DNA from: Listeria aquatica FSL S10-1188
GTDB lineage: Bacteria > Bacillota > Bacilli > Lactobacillales > Listeriaceae
NCBI RefSeq assembly: GCF_000525795.1
Contig: NZ_AOCG01000013.1
Location: 62,001-126,000 of the forward strand
DNA length: 64,000 nucleotides
Direction: 5' to 3'
Shown here: in pieces, positions 40,294-51,236 of the stretch
How the letters are laid out: each line of letters begins with the position of its first letter
How positions within the stretch are numbered: the stretch's first letter is position 1
Position numbers and translations under genes: made by a program
The notes under the pieces: model-generated
Seen by the model: the letters and a program-made list of their open reading frames with translations, nothing else
Told to the model about the DNA's origin: nothing
The model's database searches: none

Positions 40294-40720
40294 ATGATGA
40301 GGCAAAAGTTTGATGAATTTTCCTTTCAAACAACAAAAATCGCGAAAAAAAATGCACTTATTTCTTTCAAGAAGCTTGGCAGATCTAGAAGTAACCCCTG
40401 AACAGTGGACGATATTAAACATTATTCAGCAAAAGGCACCAATTTCACAAAAACAGTTAGCCGAACTCTCAGAAAAAGACACGCCAACGGTTAATCGGAT
40501 CATTGATGTCCTGTTGCGGAAAGACTTAGTGATCCGCAAAACAGATGAAGTAGATCGTCGAAAAACCCTGTTAAGTTTAAATGAAAAGGGAGAGAAGCTA
40601 ACTTCTGTTTTGCAAGAAACGGTAGAAGAGGCTTGTAAAAAGATGTTTGCCGATTTTTCCGAACAAGATTTGCGAACTTTTGCTACTTTGTTAAACCAGA
40701 TCGAGAATAATATTGAGTAA
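40294..40720 (+). CDS. MarR-family transcriptional regulator (one frame break)
   Basis: 141-residue winged-helix regulator after correction. The recognition helix region reads SQKQLAELSEKDTPTVNRII and the wing DEVDRRKTLLSLNEKGEKL. As sequenced, the ATG at 40294 leads to an early stop; removing one A from the A8 run at 40345-40352 gives FQTTKIAKKMHLFLSRSLAD. It precedes an efflux-type MFS gene by about 10 bp and probably represses both. Confidence 0.88.
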
Positions 40721-40731
40721 GAAGGGATTTT

Positions 40732-41871
40732 TTGGAAAGTAAAACAAAATTATGGACGAAGGATTACATTTTTTTACTGATAGGAAGTATTTTTCTATAT
40801 GTTGGATTTATGGTATTTATGCCCACTTTGCCCACCCAAATTATTAAGCTTGGGGGTTCGCAAGTAGAAGCTAGTCTTGCTGTGGGTGTGTTTTCAGTAG
40901 TAGCGCTTCTTATGCGTTCTATTTCAGGAAGCTGGAATGATCGATTTGGCTCTAAAATGCTCATTTTGATAGGTTTTCTAATTTTAATTGCGACAACGGC
41001 TAGTTTTTATATTTCAACAGTTGTTTTAGCTTTGCTTGCGGTTCGTTTCATTCAAGGAGCAGGCTGGGGGATTAGCACAACCTCTATTGCAACGGGCGTT
41101 TCTGCAATTGTTCCGCCTAACCGAACGGGTGAAGGAATTGGGTTTTATGGACTGACAACAGCGCTTGGAATGTCACTTGCCCCCGTTGTAGCCATTTTGA
41201 TCATGAATTATTTTTCATTTAATACGCTAATTACTTTTGCACTGGTCATTTTAGTCGGTACCTTTTTACTGCTTTCGCAAGTTCGAATCAAGCAAGAAAA
41301 AGTGAAAAAAACCGGGAAAATACAGCTTTTCGAGAAAACGGCGCTGTTGCCGGCTTTTTTATGTCTATTAATGGCTATCCCACTTGGCGGAATTCAAACT
41401 TTTATGATGGTGTACGGTACAGAAATACATGTTGAAAATACATGGATTTATTTTCTAGGACAAGCCATTACGATACTTTTAAGTCGGCTTTTTGCGGGTC
41501 GGTTATATGATACGAAAGGACATTTCGTTGTTGTAGTTCCAGGTGTCTTTGCTATGATACTTGGGATTTTATTGCTTTCCTTTGCTACGGGTGCGTGGAT
41601 GCTATTTTTTGCGGCGCTGGCATTTGGACTAGGCTACGGGATGACACAACCCGCTTTACAAGCGCTGACAATAGATCGAGCTGCTCCAGAAAACAAAGGT
41701 GCTGCAAACGGAACCTTTTTATCAGGCATGGATATCGGGATGGCGATCGGAAGCTTTGGGCTCAGTATTGTCGCAACGTATAGCAACTATGCCGTCATGT
41801 ATCGTTCTGCGATTTTAGCCCTTGTTTTATTCCTTGTAATTTACTGGATGGTCTTTAGAAAAACCAAATAA
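40732..41871 (+). CDS. MFS transporter, drug-efflux type
   Basis: 379 residues, 12 membrane helices. The motif A-like loop is SISGSWNDRFGSKMLILIGF and helix 5 has GFYGLTTALGMSLAPVV. Topology matches DHA1 drug:proton antiporters. The start is a TTG preceded by GAAGGG. It is the second gene of the marR operon, so its substrate is probably the ligand of that regulator; not identifiable from sequence. Confidence 0.88.
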   Translation: MESKTKLWTKDYIFLLIGSIFLYVGFMVFMPTLPTQIIKLGGSQVEASLAVGVFSVVALLMRSISGSWNDRFGSKMLILIGFLILIATTASFYISTVVLALLAVRFIQGAGWGISTTSIATGVSAIVPPNRTGEGIGFYGLTTALGMSLAPVVAILIMNYFSFNTLITFALVILVGTFLLLSQVRIKQEKVKKTGKIQLFEKTALLPAFLCLLMAIPLGGIQTFMMVYGTEIHVENTWIYFLGQAITILLSRLFAGRLYDTKGHFVVVVPGVFAMILGILLLSFATGAWMLFFAALAFGLGYGMTQPALQALTIDRAAPENKGAANGTFLSGMDIGMAIGSFGLSIVATYSNYAVMYRSAILALVLFLVIYWMVFRKTK

Positions 41872-41876
41872 TTGGA

Positions 41877-41911
41877 AACAAGTACTTTTAGCTAAAAGTA
41901 CTTGTTTTTTT
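41877..41911 (+). terminator. Terminator after the MFS gene
   Basis: AAACAAGTACTTTTAGC and TAAAAGTACTTGTTTTTTT form a near-perfect stem with a minimal loop and T tail. Confidence 0.9.
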
Positions 41912-42056
41912 AGGAAAGGATTTCTCTTTAATTTTAGTGGTCTTCTGTTATAATATACGAAAGCCTTTGATTTTTTATTTATTCTAAAAATTGTGTCTTA
42001 ATGCACAAATGAAAGAGTGCTTTTAAAAAATAAAAAGGAATGGGAGCGAGTGGGAA

Positions 42057-43144
42057 ATGGAGCAAATCTATAATTTTTCAGCTGGGCCAGCAGTGTTACC
42101 ACAACCAGTTTTAAAACAAGTGCAAGAGGAACTGCTTTCTTACAAGGGATCAGGCATGTCGGTCATGGAACTCAGCCACAGATCCGAGTGGTTTGAAGAA
42201 ATTTTAGCAGGAGCAGAAGTGTTGCTTCGCGAATTAATGGGCATTCCGGATAATTATAAAGTTTTATTTCTACAAGGAGGAGCAAGCCTTCAATTCACAA
42301 TGGTGCCACTTAACCTAGCACATAGTAAAAAAGCAGCCTTTGTAAACACTGGTTCCTGGTCGCAAAAAGCCATTCAAGAAGCACAAAAATTAACGGAGGC
42401 CGTTGTAGTGGCTTCTTCTGAAGATCAAAATTTTCATTACATTCCAGAAATTCTGGAAGTACCAAAAGATGCTTCCTATTTACATATTACGACAAATAAT
42501 ACCATTGAAGGAACGGCTTTCTTCGATATTCCGCAATCAGAAATCCCGCTCGTTGCAGATATGTCTTCCAATATTTTATCGAATGATTACCGTGTAGAGG
42601 ACTTTGGGTTAATTTATGCTGGTGCGCAGAAAAACATTGGTCCAGCGGGATTAACAATCGTCATCGTACGGGAAGACTTGATCGGGCAAGTTCCTGATCT
42701 TCCTGTGATGCTAGATTATGCGGTGCAGGCAAAAAATCATTCCCTATACAATACCCCACCAACCTTTGCTATTTATGTGGCAAAGCTTGTTTTAGAGTGG
42801 ATTAAAAGCGAGGGCGGCGTAACAGAAATGGAACGACGAAATCGTGAAAAAGCGGCTCTTTTATATACCTACTTGGATCAATCCAAAATTTTTTAGTTCT
42901 TCTGTAGAACCTGCATTCCGCTCACTCACAAATATTCCCTTTCATACAGGAAGCGAACAACTAGATGCGCTTTTTTTTGCAAGAAGCGAAAAGACAAGGC
43001 TTCATCAATTTGAAAGGGCATCGCTCAGTCGGTGGTATGCGAGCTAGTTTATACAATGCCTTCCCAATTCTTGGCGTCGAAGAATTTGTTCACTTTATGG
43101 AGGGTTTCGCTGTTAAATATAAAGGGGGAAAAATTTATGTTTAA
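42057..43144 (+). CDS. serC: Phosphoserine aminotransferase (two frame breaks)
   Basis: PLP enzyme making 3-phosphoserine from 3-phosphohydroxypyruvate. Motifs: [14 protein letters not shown] at the start and the PLP-lysine region [13 protein letters not shown]. As sequenced it stops at 42896 (DQSKIF). Removing one base from A4 (42885-42888) and one from T8 (42971-42978) gives [19 protein letters not shown] and [19 protein letters not shown], ending KYKGGKIYV at 43144, ~361 residues, as in the family. Its stop overlaps the serA start. Confidence 0.94.
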
Positions 43145-44324
43145 GATTGAAACGCTAAACGCCATTGCAGAAGAAGGACTTGCAACCTTCCATTCCGAGA
43201 AATACAGTGTGGATCAAAATGCGGATCCTGATGGATTACTGCTCCGTAGTTACAGCTTACACGACTTTGAATTTCCGAAATCGTTGAAAGCCGTCGCGCG
43301 AGCAGGAGCGGGCGTTAACAATATCCCGCTTGAGCGTTGTTCAGAGCAAGGGATCATCGTGTTTAATACGCCGGGCGCGAACGCCAATGCTGTTAAAGAA
43401 CTGGTACTTGCAAGTTTATTCATGGCAGCGCGTCCAATTATTGAAGGATGTGCCTGGGTTCGCGAACTTGAAGGGGAAAACGTAGCAGCCAAAGTAGAAG
43501 CGGGGAAAAAAGCTTTTTCGGGAACAGAATTACAAGGCAAGAAACTAGGGATTATTGGACTTGGCTCAATTGGTGCGCTCGTTGCTAATGATGCGGCTGC
43601 ACTTGGAATGGAAGTAATGGGGTTTGATCCTTACATATCCGTGGATACAGCTTGGAAAATTTCACGAGAAGTCAAGCGAGCAACTGAACTCGAAGAAATC
43701 TTAACGACTTGCGATTACATTAGCGTTCACGTTCCACTCAGGGAGAATACACATCAAATGTTCAATGCTGAAACGTTGATGTTACTTCGCTCGGATGCCG
43801 TACTGCTAAACTTTTCTCGAGGTGAATTAGTGGATGAAGCAGCGATTTTAGATGCGCTTGATCATCAAAGATTACGACTCTATTTGACAGACTTTGCTAC
43901 GAATTCGCTACTTGAAAATAAGCGTGTCCGGGTGCTGCCTCATTTGGGTGCATCAACTGCTGAAGCAGAAATCAACTGCTCGATCATGGCAGCACGAGAA
44001 TTACAAGCATATCTCGAAACGGGTAGTATAAAAAACTCGGTGAACTATCCAAATGTGGAAATGCCTTATAATGGCCATCCACGAATTGGCGTTTGCCATC
44101 ATAATATTCCCAACATGGTAGGCCAAGTTTCGACGATTGTCGCCAGCCATCAAATTAACATTCTTGACTTGACCAACCGCAGTCGTGAAGGCTATGCTTA
44201 TACGCTACTTGATTTAGAACAAAATGAAGCAGTAAATCTGGAACGTATTAAAGAAGACTTGGAGAAAATTGAAGGAGTGCTCCGCGTTCGTGTCATTGAA
44301 CCGATTGGAGTGACCATTTCCTAA
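43137..44324 (+). CDS. serA: D-3-phosphoglycerate dehydrogenase
   Basis: 395-residue NAD-dependent dehydrogenase, first step of serine synthesis. The nucleotide fold has [18 protein letters not shown]; substrate motifs include [16 protein letters not shown]; the C-terminal ~80 residues form an ACT domain ([20 protein letters not shown]) for serine feedback. The ATG at 43137 lies inside the serC stop region, so the two are translationally coupled. A Noc-type site follows the stop codon. Confidence 0.94.
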   Translation: MFKIETLNAIAEEGLATFHSEKYSVDQNADPDGLLLRSYSLHDFEFPKSLKAVARAGAGVNNIPLERCSEQGIIVFNTPGANANAVKELVLASLFMAARPIIEGCAWVRELEGENVAAKVEAGKKAFSGTELQGKKLGIIGLGSIGALVANDAAALGMEVMGFDPYISVDTAWKISREVKRATELEEILTTCDYISVHVPLRENTHQMFNAETLMLLRSDAVLLNFSRGELVDEAAILDALDHQRLRLYLTDFATNSLLENKRVRVLPHLGASTAEAEINCSIMAARELQAYLETGSIKNSVNYPNVEMPYNGHPRIGVCHHNIPNMVGQVSTIVASHQINILDLTNRSREGYAYTLLDLEQNEAVNLERIKEDLEKIEGVLRVRVIEPIGVTIS

Positions 44325-44327
44325 ACT

Positions 44328-44341
44328 ATTTCCCGAGAAAT
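44328..44341. promoter_or_regulatory. Noc-binding-type site after serA
   Basis: ATTTCCCGAGAAAT differs from the Noc consensus by one base near the centre. It is in the serA-DUF1015 spacer. Confidence 0.55.
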
Positions 44342-44367
44342 AACAACGTGATGGAGGAGGAAACAAG

Positions 44368-45610
44368 TTGGTAAAAGTAAGACCTTTTAAAGCAATCCGA
44401 CCGAAGCAAGATTTAGCGCACCAAGTGGCATCGCTACCTTATGATGTTTTAAATAGTGATGAAGCGCGCGAACTGAGCAAAGAAAATCCCTACTCCTTTT
44501 TGCATATCGACAAGGCAGAAATTGATCTTGATAAAACCCTTTCGCCCTATGCAGCGGAAGTTTATCAAAAAGCAAATGAAAACCTTGAAACCTTTTTAAA
44601 AAAACGGGTGGCTAGAAAAGGAGGAACTAGATTCTTACTATTTATATGAATTGATAGTTGGCGGAAAGTCGCAATTAGGTTTAGCCGCCGTGACGTCGAT
44701 ACAGGATTACACAGAGGGGATTATCAAGAAGCATGAGTTTACACGTGAAGAAAAAGAACTTGACCGAATTCGCCATATTGATGCTTGTGATGCGAATACA
44801 AGTCCCATTTTTCTTACGTACCGAGGAAAACAGAAATTGACAGATGCGCTTCACCGTTATGCGAATCAAAATGAGCCTTTATACGACTTTGTGAGCTTTT
44901 ATGAGGTTAGGCATCGGGTTTGGCAAATTCAAGATCAGAACTTGGCAGAGCAAATCGGAGAGACTTTTGAGGCTGTGCCGGCGCTTTACATTGCAGATGG
45001 GCATCACCGCACGGAATCGGCCGTCAAAGTTGGCTTGAAACGCCAAGAGGAGCATCCGGATGCTCCTCTTGATGCAGAATTCAATTTTTTCCTTTCAGTG
45101 CTGTTCCCAGCGGAGGAGCTTTCAATTTTGGATTATAATCGCGTGATCCGGGCGCCGCTTCCAGATGATTTCTTGGCGCAAGTGGAGGCGGCATTCGATG
45201 TGACATCGGCGCAGCAAGAGGCGTTCAAGCCGCAAGAAAAGCATCAATTTGGTATGTATCTGGATGGAGTCTGGTATGGTCTCAAAGCTAAACCAGAAAC
45301 TATCCCAAGTGATGTGATTGGCGGGCTCGATGTTTCAATTTTGCAGGAGCTCGTACTCGGGCCCATCTTTGGTATTAAGGATGTGCGCCGGGATGAGCGA
45401 ATTGATTTTGTGGGCGGGATTCGTGGCTTGGATGAATTAAAGAAGCTTGTGGATAGTGGAAAATTTCATGTGGCTTTTGCGATGTTCCCGCCGCAAATGG
45501 AGGATTTGCTCAATGTTGCGGATGCGTTTCAAATTATGCCACCAAAATCAACTTGGTTTGAGCCCAAGCTTTTGAGTGGCTTGTTTGTGCATCAATTGGA
45601 GACAAAATAA
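44368..45610 (+). CDS. DUF1015-family protein (one frame break)
   Basis: About 413 residues after correction. The family signature runs VRPFKAIRPKQDLAHQVASL then PYDVLNSDEA, and a central ALYIADGHHRTESAV. The family is often next to serA/serC, suggesting a link to serine metabolism, but no activity is assigned here. As sequenced it breaks at A7 (44598-44604); with six A the reading is TFLKNGWLEKEELDSYYLYE. TTG start with GGAGGAGG upstream. Third gene of the ser operon. Confidence 0.88.
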
Positions 45611-45612
45611 TT

Positions 45613-45648
45613 AAAGTGTGCCTTGAAAATAAGAGGCATACTTTTTTT
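45613..45648 (+). terminator. Terminator of the serC-serA-DUF1015 operon
   Basis: AAAGTGTGCCT and AGAGGCATACTTTTTTT form a hairpin with one mismatch. The T tail runs into the first DnaA box of the adjoining cluster. Confidence 0.8.
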
Positions 45649-45719
45649 GTGGATAAAATAAAAAACGGTTGTTATCCACATGTGAATAAGTTAAAATAGA
45701 ACATATCAATTGTGGATAA
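45648..45719. other. DnaA-box cluster upstream of mnmE
   Basis: Three exact consensus boxes within 72 bp: TGTGGATAA at 45648, TTATCCACA at 45672, TGTGGATAA at 45711, plus the near-match TGTGAATAA at 45681. It is ~21 kb from oriC in a gap without other features besides the terminator and the mnmE leader. It may titrate DnaA or couple mnmE expression to replication. Confidence 0.7.
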
Positions 45720-45847
45720 TTAAATAATGCTGATGAATGACTTGAGCTTTGGTCAAAGCAGAGTGAATGGTTGTGTAGTCGCAAGGAATTTATTCGGACA
45801 CTTTTAGCCCGAGCTTATTTGGCTTACAGAAGAAAGGTGGGAGAAGA

Positions 45848-47221
45848 ATGGATTTGGATACTATTGCTGCTATCTCAACACCGCCCGGCGAAGGAGCCAT
45901 TGCTATTATTCGATTAAGCGGCGATGAAGCGATTCAGATAGCGGATCGTATTTTTTATGCCAAAAATCGCTTGGCGGATGTAGATAGTCACACGATCCAT
46001 TATGGACATATTAAAGAAAATAATGAAACAATCGAAGAGGTCATGACTTCTGTGATGCGAGCACCACGAACGTTTACGAGAGAAGACGTCGTTGAGATCA
46101 ATTGTCACGGCGGGATCGTTGCAGTGAATCGGGTTTTACAGTTGCTATTAAGAAGTGGCGCCCGGCTTGCTGAACCTGGAGAATTCACAAAGCGCGCCTT
46201 TTTAAACGGAAGAATCGACTTGTCACAGGCAGAAGCGGTCATGGACTTGATCCGTGCAAAAACAGACCGGGCGATGGGTGTTGCGCTGAAGCAAATGGAC
46301 GGAAATTTGTCGCGCTTGATTAGGAATTTGCGGCAAGAGATTTTGGACGCCTTGGCGCAAGTGGAGGTCAATATTGATTATCCGGAATACGACGATGTTG
46401 AGGAAATGACGCAGAGAATGCTCGTCGAAAAAACACTCCTTGTGAAGGCGTCGGTTGCGCAGTTACTTGAAACAGCACAGCAGGGGAAAATCTTACGGGA
46501 GGGGCTTGCTACAGCCATAATTGGCCGACCAAACGTAGGGAAATCTTCACTGCTTAATCAACTTATTCAGGAAGAGAAGGCGATCGTGACGGACATTGCG
46601 GGAACGACGCGTGACATCATTGAGGAATATGTCAATGTGCGTGGGGTGCCGCTTCGTTTGATTGATACGGCTGGTATCCGCGAAACGGAAGATATCGTTG
46701 AAAAAATCGGGGTAGAAAGATCTAGAAAAGCATTGCAGGATGCGGATTTTATTTTGCTTATGCTCAATCAAAATGAACCACTTACTGAGGAAGATCGAGC
46801 GCTTTTTGAAGCAGCGCGAAATCACCATTATGTGGTGGTGTTAAATAAAACGGATTTACATCGGGAAATAGATATTACTCAGGTGCAGGCGCTTGCAGGT
46901 ACTAATCCTGTTGTTGAAACGTCGATGCTTACAGAAGGCGGAATTACGGAACTCGAAGAAGCGATTAAGAAACTATTTTTTACGGGTGAAATTGATGCGG
47001 GTGATGCGACTTATGTTTCCAATACGCGACATATTGCGTTACTTCACCAGGCTGCGAACGCGCTTGATGCGGTAATTGAAGGCGTTGAAGCAGGAATGCC
47101 GGTTGATATTGTACAAATTGATATGACAAGAGCGTGGGATTTACTCGGTGAAATTACGGGGGATTCTGTTCAAGATGAACTTTTGGATCAACTCTTTAAT
47201 CAGTTTTGTTTAGGTAAATAA
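45848..47221 (+). CDS. mnmE: tRNA modification GTPase MnmE
   Basis: 457-residue GTPase that with MnmG modifies uridine 34 in certain tRNAs. The N-terminal folate-binding domain starts [21 protein letters not shown]-domain motifs are GRPNVGKSS (G1), DIAGTTRD (G2), DTAG (G3) and NKTD (G4); the catalytic C-terminal FCLGK is present. mnmG follows after 18 bp. Confidence 0.97.
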   Translation: MDLDTIAAISTPPGEGAIAIIRLSGDEAIQIADRIFYAKNRLADVDSHTIHYGHIKENNETIEEVMTSVMRAPRTFTREDVVEINCHGGIVAVNRVLQLLLRSGARLAEPGEFTKRAFLNGRIDLSQAEAVMDLIRAKTDRAMGVALKQMDGNLSRLIRNLRQEILDALAQVEVNIDYPEYDDVEEMTQRMLVEKTLLVKASVAQLLETAQQGKILREGLATAIIGRPNVGKSSLLNQLIQEEKAIVTDIAGTTRDIIEEYVNVRGVPLRLIDTAGIRETEDIVEKIGVERSRKALQDADFILLMLNQNEPLTEEDRALFEAARNHHYVVVLNKTDLHREIDITQVQALAGTNPVVETSMLTEGGITELEEAIKKLFFTGEIDAGDATYVSNTRHIALLHQAANALDAVIEGVEAGMPVDIVQIDMTRAWDLLGEITGDSVQDELLDQLFNQFCLGK

Positions 47222-47239
47222 AGGAGATGGAAGGAAAAA

Positions 47240-49128
47240 ATGCAAATTTATGAAGCTGGTCATTATGATGTGATCGTTGTGGGTGCTGGGCATGCTGGCG
47301 TTGAAGCTGGGCTTGCAAGCGGCCGTATGGGCGCGAAGACGCTTATGTTGACGATCAATTTAGATATGGTCGCATTCATGCCTTGCAACCCGTCAGTTGG
47401 CGGCCCAGCAAAAGGTGTTGTCGTTCGCGAAATTGATGCGCTCGGCGGCGAAATGGGACGAAATACAGATAAAACTTATGTGCAAATGCGGATGTTAAAT
47501 ACTGGTAAAGGTCCTGCTGTACGTGCTTTACGTGCGCAATCAGATAAATGGGACTACCAACATGAAATGAAACATACAATTGAAAAAGAAGAAAACATTA
47601 CGTTAAAACAAGGCTTAGTTGACCGTTTAGTTATAGAAGACGGGGTTTGTCGTGGCGTCATTACAAACAGTGGTGCAAAATACATGGCAGATGCCGTTGT
47701 TTTGACTACCGGTACGTTTTCTCGTGGTGAAATTATTGTTGGAGATTTGCGCTATTCAAGTGGTCCAAACAATCAACAACCCTCTATTAAGCTCTCAGAA
47801 CATCTTGAAGAACTGGGCTTTATTTTACGTCGCTTTAAAACGGGGACACCACCACGCGTGAAATCCAGTTCCATTGATTATGAGGAAACAGAAATTCAAC
47901 CAGGCGATGAAAATCCACGTGCTTTTAGTTATGAAACGACTGAAATGCTGCTTACGCAGTTGCCGTGTTGGCTAACCTATACGAACGAGCAAACGCATGA
48001 AATTATCAATGCTAATTTATCGCGTTCGCCAATGTTTACAGCGACGAAAAAGGGGACAGGTGCTCGTTATTGTCCATCTATTGAAGATAAAATTGTGCGC
48101 TTTAGTGATAAACCTCGGCATCAAATTTTCTTGGAGCCTGAAGGTCGTAACACGGAAGAAGTTTATGTGCAAGGTCTTTCTACAAGCTTACCTGAAGACG
48201 TTCAAGAAAAAAATGCTTCGGACGATCCCGGGTCTTGAAAATGTTGAAATGATGCGTGTCGGCTATGCGATTGAGTATGATGCGGTGATGCCGGATCAAC
48301 TTTGGCCATCACTTGAAACAAAATTGGTACCTGGGCTTTTCACAGCTGGACAAATTAACGGAACAAGTGGATACGAGGAAGCTGCTGGGCAAGGTTTGAT
48401 GGCAGGGATCAATGCATGTCGTAAAATTCAAGAGAAAGATCCTGTTATTTTAGGGCGCGACCAAGCTTACATTGGCGTTTTGATTGATGACCTCGTAACG
48501 AAAGGCACGGAAGAACCATATCGCCTTTTAACTTCGCGGGCTGAATATCGCCTCCTCTTGCGCCATGATAATGCGGACTTGCGGTTGACTGAACTGGGTC
48601 ATGAAATTGGGTTGATTAGTGATGAGCGTTATGCGCGTTTCCAAGCGAAAAAAGCAGCGGTTGAGGAAGAGAAGCGGCGTCTTGAAACAACGAGAATTAA
48701 ACCGACAGAACAAGTACAAGCGATGCTTCGTGAACTGGGTTCTGCTGAACTTAAAGATGGCGTTCTAGCGGCGGACTTTTTACGTAGACCGGAAATGACT
48801 TATGATCAAATTATTGAAATTGTTCCACGTGAAACATTTGTGTCTTGGGATGTGGCGGAACAAGTGGAAATTCAAATTAAATATGAAGGTTACATTGAAA
48901 AAGCTTACCAACAAGTTGAAAAAATGAAGCGCATGGAAGATAAAAAAAATCCCGGAAAATATTGACTATGATGCGATTTTTGGCTTGGCTACGGAAGCGG
49001 TTGAAAAACTTAAGAAAATTGAACCACTGTCAATTGCGCAAGCAAGTCGAATCAGCGGGGTCAATCCGGCAGATATTTCTATTTTGTTGGTATATATTGA
49101 ACAAGGAAAAATTGCAAAAGTAAAGTGA
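47240..49128 (+). CDS. mnmG: tRNA uridine-5-carboxymethylaminomethyl modification enzyme MnmG (two frame breaks)
   Basis: FAD-dependent partner of MnmE. The FAD fold has [31 protein letters not shown] is the family motif. As sequenced it breaks at A7 (48207-48213) and A8 (48942-48949); removing one base at each gives [20 protein letters not shown] and [20 protein letters not shown], ending [10 protein letters not shown] at 49128. Corrected length is 628 residues, as expected. A parS site lies inside the coding region at 48821. Confidence 0.95.
48821..48836. promoter_or_regulatory. parS site 3, inside mnmG
   Basis: TGTTCCACGTGAAACA matches the degenerate parS consensus (TGTTNCACGTGAAACA). It encodes part of the protein sequence IVPRETFVS, so it is held within a coding frame. 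Confidence 0.88.
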
Positions 49129-49137
49129 GGGAAAAAC

Positions 49138-49854
49138 GTGAATCCAGAACAATTTCAGGCAAAGCTTGCTGAAGCGGGAATCTTGCTAACGGAAAAACAA
49201 ATGAGGCAGTTTGAGCGCTACTATGAATTGCTCGTCGAATGGAACGAAAAAATGAATTTGACAGCAATTACGGATAAGCAAGAAGTGTATTTGAAGCATT
49301 TTTATGATTCTATTTCTGCGGCTTTTTATGTGCCATTTAATGAGTTTACTACTGTTTGTGATGTTGGGGCAGGCGCAGGTTTTCCGAGCCTTCCGCTGAA
49401 AATTTGTTTCCCACATCTAGAAGTTAGTATTGTTGATTCTCTAAATAAACGGATCACGTTTTTAAATCATTTAGCAGATGAGTTAAAATTGACGAATGTT
49501 CATTTTTATCATGATCGTGCAGAAACTTTTGGTCAAAATAAAGTACACCGCGAGCAATTTTCTCTAGTGACAGCTCGTGCGGTTGCTCGAATGAGCGTGC
49601 TTGCAGAACTGTGTTTGCCACTTGTAAAAAAAGATGGTGTGTTTTTAGCAATGAAAGCTCAACAAGCAGAGCAGGAGCTTGAAATAGCTAAAAAAGCGAT
49701 CGCTGTTTTGGGTGGGAAAGTGACGGAGCATTTTGCCTTTCAACTTCCTGCTGAAAACAGTGAACGAAACCTCTATGTGATTCGGAAAGCAAAAGAAACA
49801 CCCAAAAAATACCCTCGTAAAGCAGGACTTCCAAATAAACAACCGATTGAATAA
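49138..49854 (+). CDS. rsmG: 16S rRNA (guanine527-N7)-methyltransferase RsmG
   Basis: 238-residue SAM-dependent methyltransferase. The SAM motif is [17 protein letters not shown], and NEKMNLTAI near the N-terminus is typical. GTG start 9 bp after mnmG. It ends the mnmE-mnmG-rsmG transcript. Confidence 0.95.
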   Translation: MNPEQFQAKLAEAGILLTEKQMRQFERYYELLVEWNEKMNLTAITDKQEVYLKHFYDSISAAFYVPFNEFTTVCDVGAGAGFPSLPLKICFPHLEVSIVDSLNKRITFLNHLADELKLTNVHFYHDRAETFGQNKVHREQFSLVTARAVARMSVLAELCLPLVKKDGVFLAMKAQQAEQELEIAKKAIAVLGGKVTEHFAFQLPAENSERNLYVIRKAKETPKKYPRKAGLPNKQPIE

Positions 49855-49936
49855 TGTTTTTCCTGGCTATTTCTGCTAAAATGAAAGGAAGAGTACAAAC
49901 TTTATTGTGAGATAAACTGAGAAGGGACGATACTCC

Positions 49937-50801
49937 ATGGCTTTTTCACTTTTTGGGAAAAAAGATAAAAACAAAGCGGACGAGTTGGTAGCGCAGGATT
50001 TGACGCAACGAGTGGAAGAGATTCCATTAAATCAAATTATGCCCAATCAATTTCAGCCGAGGACTGTATTTGATCAAGAAAAAATTGAGGAACTTGCTGA
50101 AACGATCAAAATTCATGGCTTGATTCAGCCAATTGTTCTCCGTGAAATGGAGGAAAACAGCGAGGAAAGTCGATATGAGATTATTGCTGGGGAACGGCGT
50201 TACCGGGCAGCTGTTTATTTAGAAATGGAAACAATTCCAGCAATCGTTCAGGAATTTACGGATGATGAGTCGGCGGCGCTTGCTTTGATTGAGAACTTAC
50301 AAAGGGAACAACTGACGCCAATTGAAGAGGCTGTAGCTTATCAAAGCTTGCTTGAAATGAATGGTGTCACGCAAGAAGCCTTAGCGAAACAAGTTGGGAA
50401 AAGCCAGTCTGCTGTCGCAAACAAGTTGCGCTTGCTTAAATTGCCAAAGGGAATTCAAGAAGCGGTTCTTGCAAAAGAAATTTCTGAGCGTCATGCAAGA
50501 TCCTTGTTAGCGCTTGAAAGTGAAGAAGATCAATTGAAAGTTTTGGACAAAATTCGAGACAATCACTTGAATGTGAAGCAAACAGACGAACTGATTCGTG
50601 AGTTTTTGACGAAAAAAAGATGAAAAACCGAAGAAAAAAGCGAATTTACGACTTGTAAGTAAGGATGCTCGAATTGCTTTAAATACGATTAAAGAATCAG
50701 TTTCGATGGTACAAAAAGGCGGAATGGATTTAAACATCAATGAACAGGAATCGGATGATTTTTTTGAAATTACCATTCAAATTCCTAAAAATAAAAAATA
50801 A
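49937..50801 (+). CDS. noc: Nucleoid occlusion protein Noc (one frame break)
   Basis: ParB-like DNA-binding protein that blocks division over the nucleoid. N-terminal [12 protein letters not shown]-type start is amphipathic as in Noc (membrane-binding). ParB-CTPase motifs are GERRYRAA and [14 protein letters not shown], and the recognition region is [18 protein letters not shown]. As sequenced it stops at 50623; removing one A from A7 (50612-50618) gives [20 protein letters not shown] and a complete 287-residue protein to 50801. Noc-type sites occur in the window. Confidence 0.92.
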
Positions 50802-50815
50802 GAGGGGAATCGAGA

Positions 50816-51122
50816 ATGAAAATACTACAAATTATTTGGCAGATTCTGGGTATCGCTTGTTCAGCGATGATTTTGCCTTCTTTTGTCACATCAATTACAG
50901 AAGCTATCTTAAGGTTACAACCGCAACGCATGGTCATTTTTTTTCATCTATCCATTAATGTCTGCGAGCCCAACAGCAGAAATAAGTAATGCACGAGCTA
51001 TTTTTACAGCTGGAATGGGATATCTGATGTATATTATCGCTTTTATCTACGTTTTTTGGTTAATTCGAAAGATTATGGGTTGGTATAAAAAAGCAAAACA
51101 ATTAGATCAACAATCAAATTAA
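50816..51122 (+). CDS. Small membrane protein after noc (one frame break)
   Basis: About 101 residues after correction, with two or three hydrophobic segments (LQIIWQILGIACSAMILPS; GYLMYIIAFIYVFWLIRKI). As sequenced, the frame fails at the T8 run 50937-50944; with seven T the reading is PQRMVIFFIYPLMSASPTAE. Good ribosome site (AGAGGGGA). It follows noc by 14 bp and probably shares its transcript. No function recognised. Confidence 0.65.
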
Positions 51123-51150
51123 ACAATCTTCCTTTGAAGATTGTTTTTAT
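51121..51150 (+). terminator. Terminator after the noc operon
   Basis: AAACAATCTTC and GAAGATTGTTTTTAT form an 11-bp stem with a short loop. Confidence 0.85.
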
Positions 51151-51236
51151 TTGTATTTGGGGTTATCAGGTGCAAAAATCGCCTAAACAAAGTAAAATTA
51201 AAGTGGAAGGAAAATGATGAGGAGGTAAGGGAGATC

